A DNA stretch of 53,299 bases from Longimicrobium sp. (GCF_036388275.1 NZ_DASVSF010000093.1:1-53299), one strand, 5' to 3'. Shown: positions 24,906 through 34,459, counted from the stretch's first letter. Notes: generated by a model from the letters alone, not told the origin. Numbers and translations are program-made.

Positions 24906-26342
24906 CTAGCGGCGATAGCCCGCCAGCAGGTCCCCCAGCTGCAGCTGCACGCCGCGGGCTCCCGAGGTGTTGCGGCCGTTGTAGATGAACGAGAACACCA
25001 CCGTCTCGCCTCCCGCCGTCGTCACGTAGCCCGACAGCGAGCGGACGGCGCGGATGTAACCCGTCTTGGCGTGAAGGTTTCCCTTTGCCGGAGGGTTGTT
25101 GAACATCCGCTGCAGGGTGCCGTTGCGGTCGCCGGCCATGGCCAGCGACTCGTGGAACTGCCGCGACCAGGGCTGCTTGTGGGCAAAGATCAGCGAGCGC
25201 ACCATGGCCGAGGCGCTGGTGCGGTTCTCGGCCGAGAGGCCGGAGCCGTCCGCCTGCCACAGGTGCCCCCAGGGAACCCCGGCCTTGTCGTGAAAGAAGA
25301 CGGCCGACGCGGCGCCGCCACCCGCGAAGGTGCCCTGCCCCGTGGCCTTGGCCACGGCCGCCTTCCACACGTGCTCGGCAAAGAAGTTGTCGGACTTTCG
25401 GCCCAGCTGGTTGACCATCTCGATGAGCGGAATGCTCATGTGGCGGTGCACCAGCGCGGCGCCGTTGGGCGTGGGGGCGATGCGGATGCCGCCGCGCACC
25501 TGGATGCCCTGCTCGCGCAACGCCTGGCGGATGGCGCCCGCGGCCAGGTACGCCGGCTCGTACGCCCCCACGCCGAAGCGGTGAGGCCCGCGCCCGCCCA
25601 CCGCGCCGCGGATGCGCACGGTGTCCTCGTCCGGCTTGCGCACCGCGTACGCCCGTCCGCCGCCCATCCGCGCCGTGTTGATCACCGGGATCTCGGGAAC
25701 CTCGGGAATGCGCGCGAAGCCCAGCCCACCGGGCCCCGGGCGCATCTCGATCCACAGCATGTTGCGGTTGAACGGCAGCCCGCTGACCGTGGGTGCGTAG
25801 CGCGAGGCGCCGTTGCCGGTATCTAGCGGCCACGCCGGCCCGAAGTTCTGGCGGTCGTGGATGTACGGATCGGCGATCACGCCGCCCTCCACCACGGTGA
25901 CGCCCTGCCGCTTGAGCGACTCGGCCATCTTGCGCGGGCTGGCCATCACGTCGCGGTCGTACGACGGATAGCCGAACGCCGGGTCGCCCGAACCCTTGAG
26001 CACCACGTCCCCGCGCAGCACCCCGTTCTGAACGGGCCCGGTGATCAGCAGGTCGGTGGGAAAACGGTAGTCCGGCCCCAGCAGAGACAGCGCCCAGATG
26101 GCGCTGAACACCTTGTTGTTGGAGGCCGGGACCATGGTCTGGTCGGCGTTGACGGCGAACAGCGGCTGGTTGCGGTCGATGGACCACGCCAGGATGGTCC
26201 ACTCGCTCTTGTTGGGAACGATGGCGTCGGCCTGGGCCTGCAGGGGCCCGGCGGGCGACTGCGTAACGGCACCACCCGCCATGGACGCGGCCGCCGCGCC
26301 CAGCCCAAGGGCCAGCGCGGCGGCGGTACGGGACAGCTTCAT
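24906..26342 (-). CDS. dacB: D-alanyl-D-alanine carboxypeptidase/endopeptidase (PBP4 family)
   Basis: 478 residues, the usual PBP4/DacB length. A signal peptide (MKLSRTAAALALGLGAAAASMAGG) leads to a peptidase S13 domain. Penicillin-binding motifs are all present: SxxK as SNNK (S74-K77), SxN as SDN (S317-N319) and KTG (426-428). Insertion between SxxK and SxN is the long PBP4 type. It trims peptidoglycan peptides in the periplasm. ATG 26342 is chosen as the signal-peptide start; the longer frame overlaps the upstream gene. The gap to that zinc-ribbon gene is 14 bp, so they are likely co-transcribed. Confidence 0.93.
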   Translation of the reverse strand: MKLSRTAAALALGLGAAAASMAGGAVTQSPAGPLQAQADAIVPNKSEWTILAWSIDRNQPLFAVNADQTMVPASNNKVFSAIWALSLLGPDYRFPTDLLITGPVQNGVLRGDVVLKGSGDPAFGYPSYDRDVMASPRKMAESLKRQGVTVVEGGVIADPYIHDRQNFGPAWPLDTGNGASRYAPTVSGLPFNRNMLWIEMRPGPGGLGFARIPEVPEIPVINTARMGGGRAYAVRKPDEDTVRIRGAVGGRGPHRFGVGAYEPAYLAAGAIRQALREQGIQVRGGIRIAPTPNGAALVHRHMSIPLIEMVNQLGRKSDNFFAEHVWKAAVAKATGQGTFAGGGAASAVFFHDKAGVPWGHLWQADGSGLSAENRTSASAMVRSLIFAHKQPWSRQFHESLAMAGDRNGTLQRMFNNPPAKGNLHAKTGYIRAVRSLSGYVTTAGGETVVFSFIYNGRNTSGARGVQLQLGDLLAGYRR

Positions 26343-26356
26343 GGAACGCTTCACCG

Positions 26357-26824
26357 TCAAGCGGCCCCCGCCGGCGGCGGAACCGCGTCCGCCTCGTCCG
26401 GCGTCACCCCGCGGGCCGCCTCGAGCTCCTCCAGGATCAGCTGCTGAAGGCGGAACGACGAGCGGGTGTTTTCTTCCATGTCCATCATCAGCACGAAGAT
26501 GCCGGCAAGGGCCAGCATGGCGACGGCCACCACGATGGCGCCCACCAGCACCAGCCCCGTTTCTACCGGGCTCTGGCCGTCGTCGCCCAGCGTGGCGAAG
26601 AACACCAGCCCGCCCAGCAGCAGCACCAGCACGGCGATGAAGCGGATGGCGTTCAGCAGCACGCGAAGGCTGCCGTAGCGTGCCTCTACGCCGGCCAGGC
26701 GGCGGGGCGTGCGGCGCTCCTTGAGCAGGTTTCCGCAGTTGGTGCAGCGGTCGGCCGTGGGATCGTCCATCACGGTGCCGCACCGGGTGCACTGTACCGG
26801 TGTGCTGAACAGGTGCAGGGACAT
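26357..26824 (-). CDS. Zinc-ribbon membrane protein of unknown function
   Basis: 155 residues from ATG 26824. An N-terminal zinc ribbon, 'VQCTRCGTVMDD...DRCTNCGNLL', provides two CxxC pairs. Two membrane helices follow (about residues 62-82, 'FIAVLVLLLGGLVFFATL', and 92-115, 'LVLVGAIVVAVAMLALAGI'), then a charged helix (QLILEELEAARG). Zinc-ribbon/two-helix proteins are common small bacterial membrane proteins without a defined role. It lies 14 bp upstream of dacB, suggesting a link to the cell envelope, but this is only context. Confidence 0.75.
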   Translation of the reverse strand: MSLHLFSTPVQCTRCGTVMDDPTADRCTNCGNLLKERRTPRRLAGVEARYGSLRVLLNAIRFIAVLVLLLGGLVFFATLGDDGQSPVETGLVLVGAIVVAVAMLALAGIFVLMMDMEENTRSSFRLQQLILEELEAARGVTPDEADAVPPPAGAA

Positions 26825-26932
26825 CTCTGAGTTCCCGGGGTTCCCGCCGCATTGCAGCGGCGGGGAAGCGGTTGGCGTGCGTTGCTCCGAACCCCCGGAC
26901 GGGAGCAACGCCCGTGCCACCCCCGGCGGCGC

Positions 26933-27259
26933 TCAGGCCAGCGCGGTCCGCGGCGCGCCGGCGGCCTGCACCGCGGCCACCAGCCGGCGCATGCGCACGA
27001 AGCGCAGCGAGCGGGCGGTGTGGCGGACGATGGAGCGGAAGCGGAGGCAGCCCTGGCACCCCAGGTCGTACCCCGTGGCGTCGAGCACCAGGTAGCGGGC
27101 GACGCGGGCGGTGGGGCGTGCTTCCAGGAGGGTCTGGCAGTGGGGACAGCAGGGCCGCTCACCGGCCCGGATCTGCGCGTCGACCTTGCGGCGCGCGCGG
27201 GTGTCGAAGCTGCGCCACGACTCTTCGTGGCGAGCGGACGAGCGGGGTTCCCGTCTCAT
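26933..27259 (-). CDS. Small Cys-rich (zinc-ribbon-like) hypothetical protein
   Basis: 108 residues from ATG 27259. The centre reads 'RPCCPHCQTLLEARP' and 'YDLGCQGCLRFRSIVRH', giving two CxxC pairs about 30 residues apart, as in a zinc ribbon. Basic throughout, with no membrane segment; nucleic-acid binding is possible but unproven. It is 108 bp upstream of the zinc-ribbon membrane protein on the same strand. There is no clear ribosome-binding site, so the start is uncertain; the open frame continues into repeat island 5. Confidence 0.55.
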   Translation of the reverse strand: MRREPRSSARHEESWRSFDTRARRKVDAQIRAGERPCCPHCQTLLEARPTARVARYLVLDATGYDLGCQGCLRFRSIVRHTARSLRFVRMRRLVAAVQAAGAPRTALA

Positions 27260-27798
27260 TCGCAGGATCGCTGTGGGGTGATGGGTCGTGCGCCGGCCAC
27301 GGGGAAAGGGCCGGTAGGGACGGAACATCTGTCTGGGCAGGAACGATGCCAGAGTGGATGCACGAGGTGGCCCCCCTCCCCCGGCACGACCGCCGCAGAC
27401 TGCGAGGGAGAGGGGAGAACCTGAATCGCGCTCCGGTTGACGCTGGCGCATGCCGCGGCCGCCCCCCTCTCCCGGCCTCTCCCCCATAAACCCCATGGGG
27501 GAGAGGCGAATTCGATTGCGCTACGGCTGGCCTCGCGCACCCTACTGGCTCCCTTCCCCCGCGCAGTTTGCGGGGGAAGGGTTGGGGATGGGGGGTCCCG
27601 GCCCACGCGCCGAGCCTGCCTGCCCACACCTCACGCCCGATGTGACCTGAACCGCGCTCCGGCCTGCCGGGCTGCACTCGACTACGCGCGCAGTCCGCGA
27701 AGGCGGACTTCGGGCCTTTGTTGCCGCGACTTCAGTCGCCCCAGCAGGGCCGAAGGTCCAGAGTTCCGTGCCGCTGCCGCGCGCGGGCGGGAGCCGCG
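27260..27798. repeat. Intergenic repeat island 5
   Basis: About 540 bp without a credible gene between the Cys-rich gene and the minus-strand Rid gene. Three GC-stem modules lie at about 27369-27420, 27463-27508 (CCCCCATAAACCCCATGGGGG variant) and 27547-27596. The AGTCCGCGAAGGCGGACT palindrome with GTTGCCGCGACTTCAGTCGCC is at about 27686-27742. Confidence 0.8.
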
Positions 27799-28221
27799 TC
27801 AGCGATCGCCCACGTAGGCTTCGGCCTCGATCTCCACCAGCATGTCGGGGTCGATCAGCGCCTTTACCTCCACCATCGTGGCGGCGGGGCGCACGTGGGC
27901 GAAGAACTCGCCGTGCGCGCGGCCGACCTCCTCCCACCGCGCGATGTCGGTGACGTACATCCGGGTGCGCACCACGTCCTCCATGCGCGCGCCGGCGGCC
28001 TCCAGGGCAGCCGCGATCTTCTCCAGCGTGTAGCGCGTCTGCTCGTACCCGTCGCCGATTCCGACAATCGCGCCATCCGGACCCGTCGCCGTCGTGCCGG
28101 ACACGTGCACCCACGGCCCGACACGGACCGCGCGCGAATAGCCGACGCGCGCCTCCCAGGGTCCACCGCTGGAAACCAGCATCTTCCCGCCCACCTGCTC
28201 GGACGTCATCCCGCCGCTCAT
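27799..28221 (-). CDS. Rid (YjgF/YER057c/UK114) family protein
   Basis: 140 residues. The Rid fold is clear: 'VGPWVHVSGTTATGPDG', 'EQTRYTLEKIAAALEAAG', 'DVVRTRMYVTDIARW' and C-terminal 'MVEVKALIDPDMLVEIEAEAYV'. Canonical RidA deaminates reactive enamines and imines and needs an arginine in the P-A-R-S-x-V-E-V segment; here this reads PAATMVEV, so the arginine is replaced by alanine. That places it among Rid subfamilies whose activity is less certain. Its ATG overlaps the phzF-like stop (ATGA), so the two are co-translated. It is divergent from the anthraniloyl-CoA oxygenase gene. Confidence 0.85.
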   Translation of the reverse strand: MSGGMTSEQVGGKMLVSSGGPWEARVGYSRAVRVGPWVHVSGTTATGPDGAIVGIGDGYEQTRYTLEKIAAALEAAGARMEDVVRTRMYVTDIARWEEVGRAHGEFFAHVRPAATMVEVKALIDPDMLVEIEAEAYVGDR

Positions 28222-29012
28222 CCCACCTCCAGCGTGCCGCGCAACGTGGTGACCGCCCGGCCGCCGAGCACCACACGATCGCCATCCACCCGCACACGCA
28301 CGGTGCCGCCGCGGGCAGACGCCTGGTATCCCACGAGTCCGGCGCGGCCGAGCTTGCGCGCCCAGTACGGCGCGAGGACGCAGTGCGCCGAGCCAGTCAC
28401 GGGATCTTCCGGCACGCCTACGCGCGGGCCGAAGAAACGCGACACGAAATCGTAGCCGCCACCGTCCGCACGCGACGTGACGATGATCCCGCGCGCCTCC
28501 ACCTGCTTCAGCAGCGACTGGTCGGGGTCCAACGTGCGCACAGCGGCTTCGGATTCCAGCTCAACCAGCAGGTCGAACTGGCTGCGTCCTACGTACACCG
28601 GCTCCACGCCGAGCGCGCGGGCGAGATGCTCCGGCGCATCGGCGGCCTGTGCCGGCTTGGCGGGGAAATCCATCGAAATCCACTCGCCGTCCTTTCGCGC
28701 CGTCAGCAGGCCGCTGCGGGTGTGGAAGCGCGCTGGATCGCCCTCCGCAAGCAAACCGTCCTGCCACAGCAGGTGCGCGCTGGCCAACGTGGCGTGTCCG
28801 CACAGATCCACTTCGACCGCGGGGGTGAACCAGCGCAGGTCCCATCCATCGTCCCGGCGGACGAGGAACGCCGTTTCCGACAGGTTCATCTCCATCGCCA
28901 CGGCCTGCATCCATCCCTCGTCCCGCGGCCGCTCCAGGACGCAGACGGCGGCGGGATTGCCGGTGAACGGGCGGTGGGCGAAGGCGTCTACCTGGACGAT
29001 GGGCTGCGGCAT
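28218..29012 (-). CDS. PhzF-family isomerase/epimerase-like protein
   Basis: 264 residues, the usual PhzF length. Motifs: 'IVQVDAFAHRPFTGNPAAVCVL' at the N-terminus, 'MNLSETAFLV' containing the family's catalytic glutamate, 'EVDLCGHATLASAHLLW' and 'GVPEDPVTGSAHCVLAPYW'. PhzF isomerises trans-2,3-dihydro-3-hydroxyanthranilate in phenazine synthesis, but most family members act on unknown substrates. No phenazine genes occur here. Location back to back with anthranilate-type degradation genes suggests, by inference only, an aminocyclohexene-type substrate. ATG 29012 sets the PhzF N-terminus exactly. Confidence 0.9.
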   Translation of the reverse strand: MPQPIVQVDAFAHRPFTGNPAAVCVLERPRDEGWMQAVAMEMNLSETAFLVRRDDGWDLRWFTPAVEVDLCGHATLASAHLLWQDGLLAEGDPARFHTRSGLLTARKDGEWISMDFPAKPAQAADAPEHLARALGVEPVYVGRSQFDLLVELESEAAVRTLDPDQSLLKQVEARGIIVTSRADGGGYDFVSRFFGPRVGVPEDPVTGSAHCVLAPYWARKLGRAGLVGYQASARGGTVRVRVDGDRVVLGGRAVTTLRGTLEVG

Positions 29013-29174
29013 CTGCGACTCGCGGTGAGGGGGGTCGACGGGCGCGCCAATGTACCCCGCGCCCACCCGGCCGGCAAAGCGCCCGCACCCTTCCCCCGGT
29101 CCGCCGCGCGACGTAGACTGGGCAGTCACTCCAGTGACTTCCCCACACGAAACACCCTGCACGGGAGACAGCCG

Positions 29175-31499
29175 GTGAAGGTGGCGGTGATCGGCGGCGG
29201 GCCCGCCGGACTGTACTTCGCGCTGTTGATGAAGAAGGCCGATCCGCGGCACCAGGTCACGGTCCTGGAGCGGAACGCGGCCGACGACACGTTCGGCTGG
29301 GGCGTGGTGTTCAGCGACCAGACGCTGGGCTACCTGGCCGAGGCCGACGCGCCCACCCACGCGCGCATCGCCGACGAGTTCGCCCACTGGGACGACATCG
29401 ACATCCACGTCCGCGGCACCACCAGCACCTCCGGCGGCCACGGCTTCAGCGGCATCGCCCGCAAGACGCTGCTCCGCATCCTTCAGGACCGCGCCGCTGA
29501 GGTAGGCGTGGAGCTGCGCTTCGGCACCGACGTGGCGGACGACGCGGCGCTCGTGGGACTGGACCTCGGAGACGTGGACCTCGTCGTCGCGGCCGATGGC
29601 GTGAACAGTCGCATCCGCACCAGGTACGCGGACCGCTTCGTCCCCGACCTGGACGTGCGGAAGGCCCCGTTCTGCTGGCTGGGGACGACGAAGCTCTTCG
29701 ACGCCTTCACCTTCGCGTTCGTCGAGAACGAGCACGGCGTCTTCCAGGCCCATGCCTACCGCTACTCGAGCGAGCAGTCGGCGTTCATCGTGGAGTGCGA
29801 CGAGCGGTCGTGGGCCAGCGCGGGGTTCGACCGGATCGGCGAGGCGGAGACGGTGGCGGCGTGCGAGCGGATGTTCGCGCCGTGGCTGAACGGGCATCCA
29901 CTGATGAGCAACGCCCCGCACCTGCGCTCGCCGTGGATCCGCTTCACGCGCGTCTCCAACCAGCGATGGTTCGCCATGGACGGCGAGGTGGCGCCCGTGG
30001 TGATGATCGGCGACGCGGCCCACACGGCGCATTTCAGCATCGGCAGCGGGACCAAGCTGGCGATGGAGGACGCCATCGCGCTCGCCCGGCTGCTGAACGA
30101 GGGCGCCCGTCCGCTGGATGAGGTGCTGCAGGCGTACCACGATGAGCGGCGGACCGAGGCGCTGCGGCTGCAGAACGCGGCGCGCAACTCCATGGAGTGG
30201 TTCGAGAACGTCCGCCGCTACATTCACCTCGACCCGCCACAGTTCGCGTACTCCCTGCTCACGCGTAGCCAGCGGGTGAGCCACGAGAACCTGCGCCTGC
30301 GCGACAGCGTCTACCTTTCCGGCGTGGAGCGCTGGTTCGCCTCGCGCGCGGAGGCCGGGCGCGAGCCGGAAAGCTGTCCGCCGCCGATGTTCACGCCCTT
30401 CCGCCTGCGAGGAATGCGGCTGGAGAACCGCGTGGTCGTCTCGCCGATGGACATGTATTCCGCGGCGGACGGCGTGCCCAACGACTTTCACCTCGTCCAC
30501 CTGGGCAGCCGCGCGCTGGGCGGCGCCGGGCTGGTGTTCACCGAGATGACGTGCGTGTCGCCCGAGGCGCGCATCACGCTGGGCTGCACGGGGATGTACG
30601 AGCCCGAGCACGCGGATGCTTGGCGGCGGATCGTGCGCTTCGTCCACGAGAGCAGCCGCGCGAAAATCTGCCTGCAGCTGGGCCATTCCGGGCGAAAGGG
30701 CGCCACGCGGCTGATGTGGGAGGGGATGGACGAGCCGCTGGAGGAGGGCGGATGGGAAGTGATGGGCCCGTCTTCCCTGCCCTACGGCCCGCGCAACCAG
30801 GTGCCGCGCGAGATGGTGCGCGCCGACATGGACGCGGTGATCGAGCAGTTCGTCCGTGCGACGCGGATGGCGGAAGAGGCGGGGTTCGACATGGTGGAGC
30901 TTCACTGCGCGCACGGCTACCTGCTTTCCAGCTTTCTGACGCCCGTCAGCAACCGGCGGACGGACGAGTACGGCGGCTCGCTGGAGAACCGGCTACGGTT
31001 TCCCGTGGAGGTGTTCCGGGCGATGCGGAACGTGTGGCCGGAAGACCGCCCGCTGTCGGTTCGCGTATCGGCCACGGACTGGGTGGACGACGGGGTGACG
31101 CCCGACGACGCGGTGGCGATGGCGGCCGCGTTCGGCGCGGCCGGGGCCGACATCATCCACGTCTCCACAGGGCAGACCACGCCGCTGGGCAAGCCGGTGT
31201 ACGGGCGGATGTTCCAGACGCCCTACAGCGACCGCATTCGCAACGAGGCCGGCGTGCCCACCATCGCCGTGGGCAACGTGACCGAGCCGGACCAGGTGAA
31301 CGGCATCGTGGCGGCGGGGCGCGCGGACCTCGTCGCGCTCGGCCGGCCCCACCTGGCGGACCCGCACTGGACCCTCCACGCCGCCGCGCAGCTGGGATGG
31401 CAGGACCAGCCGTGGCCGGTTCAGTACGTCACGGGGAAGCAGCAGCTGGAGCGCACCCTCCAGCGCCAGCAGGAGATGCTGGGCACCAGCACCATCTGA
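29175..31499 (+). CDS. Anthraniloyl-CoA (2-aminobenzoyl-CoA) monooxygenase/reductase or salicylyl-CoA 5-hydroxylase, two-flavoprotein fusion
   Basis: 774 residues. The N-terminal half is an FAD aromatic hydroxylase ('VAVIGGGPAGLYFALLMKK', 'VAADGVNSRIRTRY', 'VVMIGDAAHTAHFSIGSGTKLAMEDA'). From about residue 396 it is an Old-Yellow-Enzyme-like domain ('FTPFRLRGMRLENRVVVSPM', 'HLGSRALGGAGLVFTEMT', 'ELHCAHGYLLSSFLTPVSNRR'). This fusion and length are characteristic of 2-aminobenzoyl-CoA monooxygenase/reductase, which hydroxylates and then reduces the ring, and of the related bifunctional salicylyl-CoA 5-hydroxylases. The start is GTG 29175, 8 bp after GGAGA; an open frame reaching 28383 lies opposite phzF and is rejected. 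The downstream SDR begins 3 bp after the stop. Confidence 0.88.
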   Translation: MKVAVIGGGPAGLYFALLMKKADPRHQVTVLERNAADDTFGWGVVFSDQTLGYLAEADAPTHARIADEFAHWDDIDIHVRGTTSTSGGHGFSGIARKTLLRILQDRAAEVGVELRFGTDVADDAALVGLDLGDVDLVVAADGVNSRIRTRYADRFVPDLDVRKAPFCWLGTTKLFDAFTFAFVENEHGVFQAHAYRYSSEQSAFIVECDERSWASAGFDRIGEAETVAACERMFAPWLNGHPLMSNAPHLRSPWIRFTRVSNQRWFAMDGEVAPVVMIGDAAHTAHFSIGSGTKLAMEDAIALARLLNEGARPLDEVLQAYHDERRTEALRLQNAARNSMEWFENVRRYIHLDPPQFAYSLLTRSQRVSHENLRLRDSVYLSGVERWFASRAEAGREPESCPPPMFTPFRLRGMRLENRVVVSPMDMYSAADGVPNDFHLVHLGSRALGGAGLVFTEMTCVSPEARITLGCTGMYEPEHADAWRRIVRFVHESSRAKICLQLGHSGRKGATRLMWEGMDEPLEEGGWEVMGPSSLPYGPRNQVPREMVRADMDAVIEQFVRATRMAEEAGFDMVELHCAHGYLLSSFLTPVSNRRTDEYGGSLENRLRFPVEVFRAMRNVWPEDRPLSVRVSATDWVDDGVTPDDAVAMAAAFGAAGADIIHVSTGQTTPLGKPVYGRMFQTPYSDRIRNEAGVPTIAVGNVTEPDQVNGIVAAGRADLVALGRPHLADPHWTLHAAAQLGWQDQPWPVQYVTGKQQLERTLQRQQEMLGTSTI

Positions 31500-31502
31500 G
31501 CG

Positions 31503-32285
31503 ATGAGCGGACGATACCTGGAGGGGAAGCTGGCCGTGGTCACCGGCGGGGGCCGCGGCATCGGCGCGGCAATCGCGGACGAGCTGGCGCGGCTGGGCGC
31601 GAGCGTGGCGCTGCTGGGGCGCACCCTGGAGGAGTTGGAGGCGAAGGCGCGGCAGATCCACGAGCGTGACGCGGTGCGGGCCCTCGCTTTCCGCTGCGAC
31701 GTGGCGGACGAGGTTTCCGTCCGCGACGCGTTCGCCGCCGTGCGCGGGCAGCTGGGCGATCCGGCGGTGCTGGTGAACAACGCGGGGCAGTCCGTAGGAA
31801 TCGCCTTCGCCGAGACCACGCGCGAGGTGTGGGACCGGATGATGGCCGTGAACCTGACGGGCACCTTCCTGTGCACGCGCGAGGTGGTGCCGGCCATGAT
31901 AGAGGCGCGGGCGGGGCGGATCATCAACGTCGCGTCGACCGCTGGCCTGAAAGGGTACAGCCACACGGCGGCGTACTGTGCCGCCAAGCACGGGGTGGTC
32001 GGCCTGACGCGCGCCCTGGCGATGGAGACGGCGAAGCAGGGGATCACGGTAAACGCCGTCTGCCCGGGCTACACCGATACCGACATGGCACGCTCGGCGA
32101 TCGAGAACCTGGTGCGCGCGGGCCGGTCCGAGGAGGAGGCGCTGAAGGCTATCACCCGCGTGATGCCCATCGGGCGGCTGATCCGGCCGGAAGAGGTGGC
32201 GAGCGCGGTGGGGTGGCTCTGCGCGCCCGAGGCCGCGGCGGTGACCGGGCAGTGCATTGGCGTTGCGGGTGGGGAGGTGATGTAG
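31503..32285 (+). CDS. Short-chain dehydrogenase/reductase
   Basis: 260 residues, classical SDR: 'VVTGGGRGIGAAIADELARLG' cofactor loop, 'LVNNAGQSV', catalytic Ser in 'INVASTAG', and YCAAK as the YxxxK pair; 'CPGYTDTDMA' follows. It probably oxidises a 3-hydroxyacyl-CoA-type or cyclic alcohol intermediate in the aryl-CoA pathway, the step that a 3-hydroxyacyl-CoA dehydrogenase performs in other anthranilate clusters. Start ATG 31503 is 3 bp after the oxygenase stop, implying coupled translation. Confidence 0.9.
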   Translation: MSGRYLEGKLAVVTGGGRGIGAAIADELARLGASVALLGRTLEELEAKARQIHERDAVRALAFRCDVADEVSVRDAFAAVRGQLGDPAVLVNNAGQSVGIAFAETTREVWDRMMAVNLTGTFLCTREVVPAMIEARAGRIINVASTAGLKGYSHTAAYCAAKHGVVGLTRALAMETAKQGITVNAVCPGYTDTDMARSAIENLVRAGRSEEEALKAITRVMPIGRLIRPEEVASAVGWLCAPEAAAVTGQCIGVAGGEVM

Positions 32286-32529
32286 GCGGGGCGTGGTTCG
32301 CCTCATGGCGGGTGGAGAGGTGACGTGCGGCTGGGAGGAGCGCGCTTCGGTTGGTGGCGGGTTGAGGCCCCTTGCGGGGTGTGGGGCGGGTCGAGAATTG
32401 TGGTGCAGCTTGGGCAGGATTGGAGCGTCTCTGCCATTCCGGCGCAGTCCCCTGGCTGCCCTCTCCCCCCGGCCCCCTCTCCCGCAAGCGGGAGAGGGGG
32501 AGCACTGCAACGGCAGATGGAGGCGTTTC
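32286..32529. repeat. Short repeat segment before the DUF559 gene
   Basis: Mostly non-coding. A GC-stem module (CCTCTCCCGCAAGCGGGAGAGG core) lies at about 32456-32502, ending right before the GGAGG of the DUF559 gene. Confidence 0.65.
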
Positions 32530-32928
32530 GTGTTCGAGCCTAATACGCGGCCGCGGTTGCGTGATCTTTCGCCGCAGATGCTGCAGGCCTCGCGCAGACT
32601 CCGTGCGGATGCCACGGCCGCCGAGGAGATATTGTGGCAGGCGCTGCGTGGCGACCGGCTGGACGGCTTCCGGTTCCGCCGGCAGCACGCGATCGGACGG
32701 TTCGTTCTTGATTTCTACTGCGCGGCTCGGAGGATCGCGATCGAGATCGACGGCGGCGTGCACGACGACCCGGATCAAGCCGCTCGTGACGAGGCGCGGC
32801 CTCAAGCCTTGGGAGCACAGGGCATCGCAGTGTTTCGACTGCGGAACGAGCAGATCCTCAGCGACTTGCCCGGCGCCGTCGAACAGATCCGCAACGCCGT
32901 ATCCGGGCGACCGGCGCGCTTCAAGTAG
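32530..32928 (+). CDS. DUF559 (very-short-patch-repair-like) endonuclease-domain protein
   Basis: 132 residues from GTG 32530, with GGAGG six bases upstream deciding the start. The domain shows 'LRADATAAEEILWQALR', 'FRFRRQHAIGRFVLDFYC', 'RIAIEIDGGVHDD' and 'GIAVFRLRNEQIL', the Vsr-like PD-(D/E)xK fold of the DUF559 family. Possible metal ligands are the D of FVLDF and the E of IEIDGG. Such small genes are widespread, their function unclear, and they are often found as isolated, apparently mobile copies. This copy is flanked on both sides by the same type of GC-stem repeat and interrupts the aryl-CoA cluster. Confidence 0.85.
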   Translation: MFEPNTRPRLRDLSPQMLQASRRLRADATAAEEILWQALRGDRLDGFRFRRQHAIGRFVLDFYCAARRIAIEIDGGVHDDPDQAARDEARPQALGAQGIAVFRLRNEQILSDLPGAVEQIRNAVSGRPARFK

Positions 32929-33120
32929 ACTCGCCGAGTACCCGCCGAAGCGCAATCGAATTCTCCCCTCTCCCGCTTGCGGGAGAGGGGCCGGGGGAGA
33001 GGGCAGCCGGGGACTGCACGGCCGTCCTCCAAACGCCCCCGAACTCGCCAGGGTTCTCGCACCAGTCTCTTTGAAGCGCAATCGACTTCGTCCGCACTAA
33101 CGCACTCACGCACTTAATCG
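32929..33120. repeat. Repeat segment after the DUF559 gene, with CACTCACG-type leader
   Basis: A GC-stem module lies at about 32961-33004 (reverse orientation relative to that at 32456-32502). The last 20 bp before the hydratase ATG read CGCACTAACGCACTCACGCAC, a leader-type short repeat seen before two other starts. Confidence 0.65.
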
Positions 33121-33954
<834 letters not shown>

Positions 33955-34459
33955 CCGGGGGAGTGCGGGAGTGGGGAACTACACCGAATGGGGCTGGTTG
34001 TCGTGCATGCCTTGGGAGCCCCCTCCCCCCGACCCCCATCCCCCGCTGCGCGCCCGCTGCGCAGGGGAGGGGGAGACCTGATCGCGCTTCGGCTGGCCTG
34101 TCTGCGCTCGACTACGCGTGCAGTCCGCGAAGGCGGACTTTGGGCCGTTGTTGCCGCGACTTTAGTCGCCCCAGCGGGGCCCGACGCCTCTGCTCCGTGC
34201 TTGCCGTGCGCACCCCATCTCGAGCCGGGTGAGGGCCCCCACGGAGCCGAGGCCTCGGCACTGGTGACCGCTGCCGCGCCCGGGCTTGTACGTGGCCACC
34301 GCTAGATCCTTCGGCCCGCAAGGCACGGTGTGCGGGCCGGTACGGCGCGCCTGGGCCTCAGGATGACAGATTGCCCGTGCGGCCACTTTCGACTTTCGCA
34401 CCTTCGCACTTTCGCACTTTCGCACTCACGCACTCACGCACTCACGCACTCGCCCCCCC
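33955..34459. repeat. Intergenic repeat island 6, with CACTCACG leader
   Basis: About 500 bp, no gene. Contains a GC-stem module (about 34019-34076), the AGTCCGCGAAGGCGGACT palindrome with GTTGCCGCGACTTTAGTCGCC (about 34118-34173), the TAGATCCTTCGG...CTCAGGATGACAG module (34303-34369) and, at about 34387-34450, a short tandem array of CGCACTTT and CGCACTCA octamers that runs almost to the acyl-CoA dehydrogenase start. Confidence 0.8.

Noticed and set aside
34387..34450. CRISPR array
   Set aside because: The octamers are short, contiguous tandem units with no spacers, and no cas gene is present.
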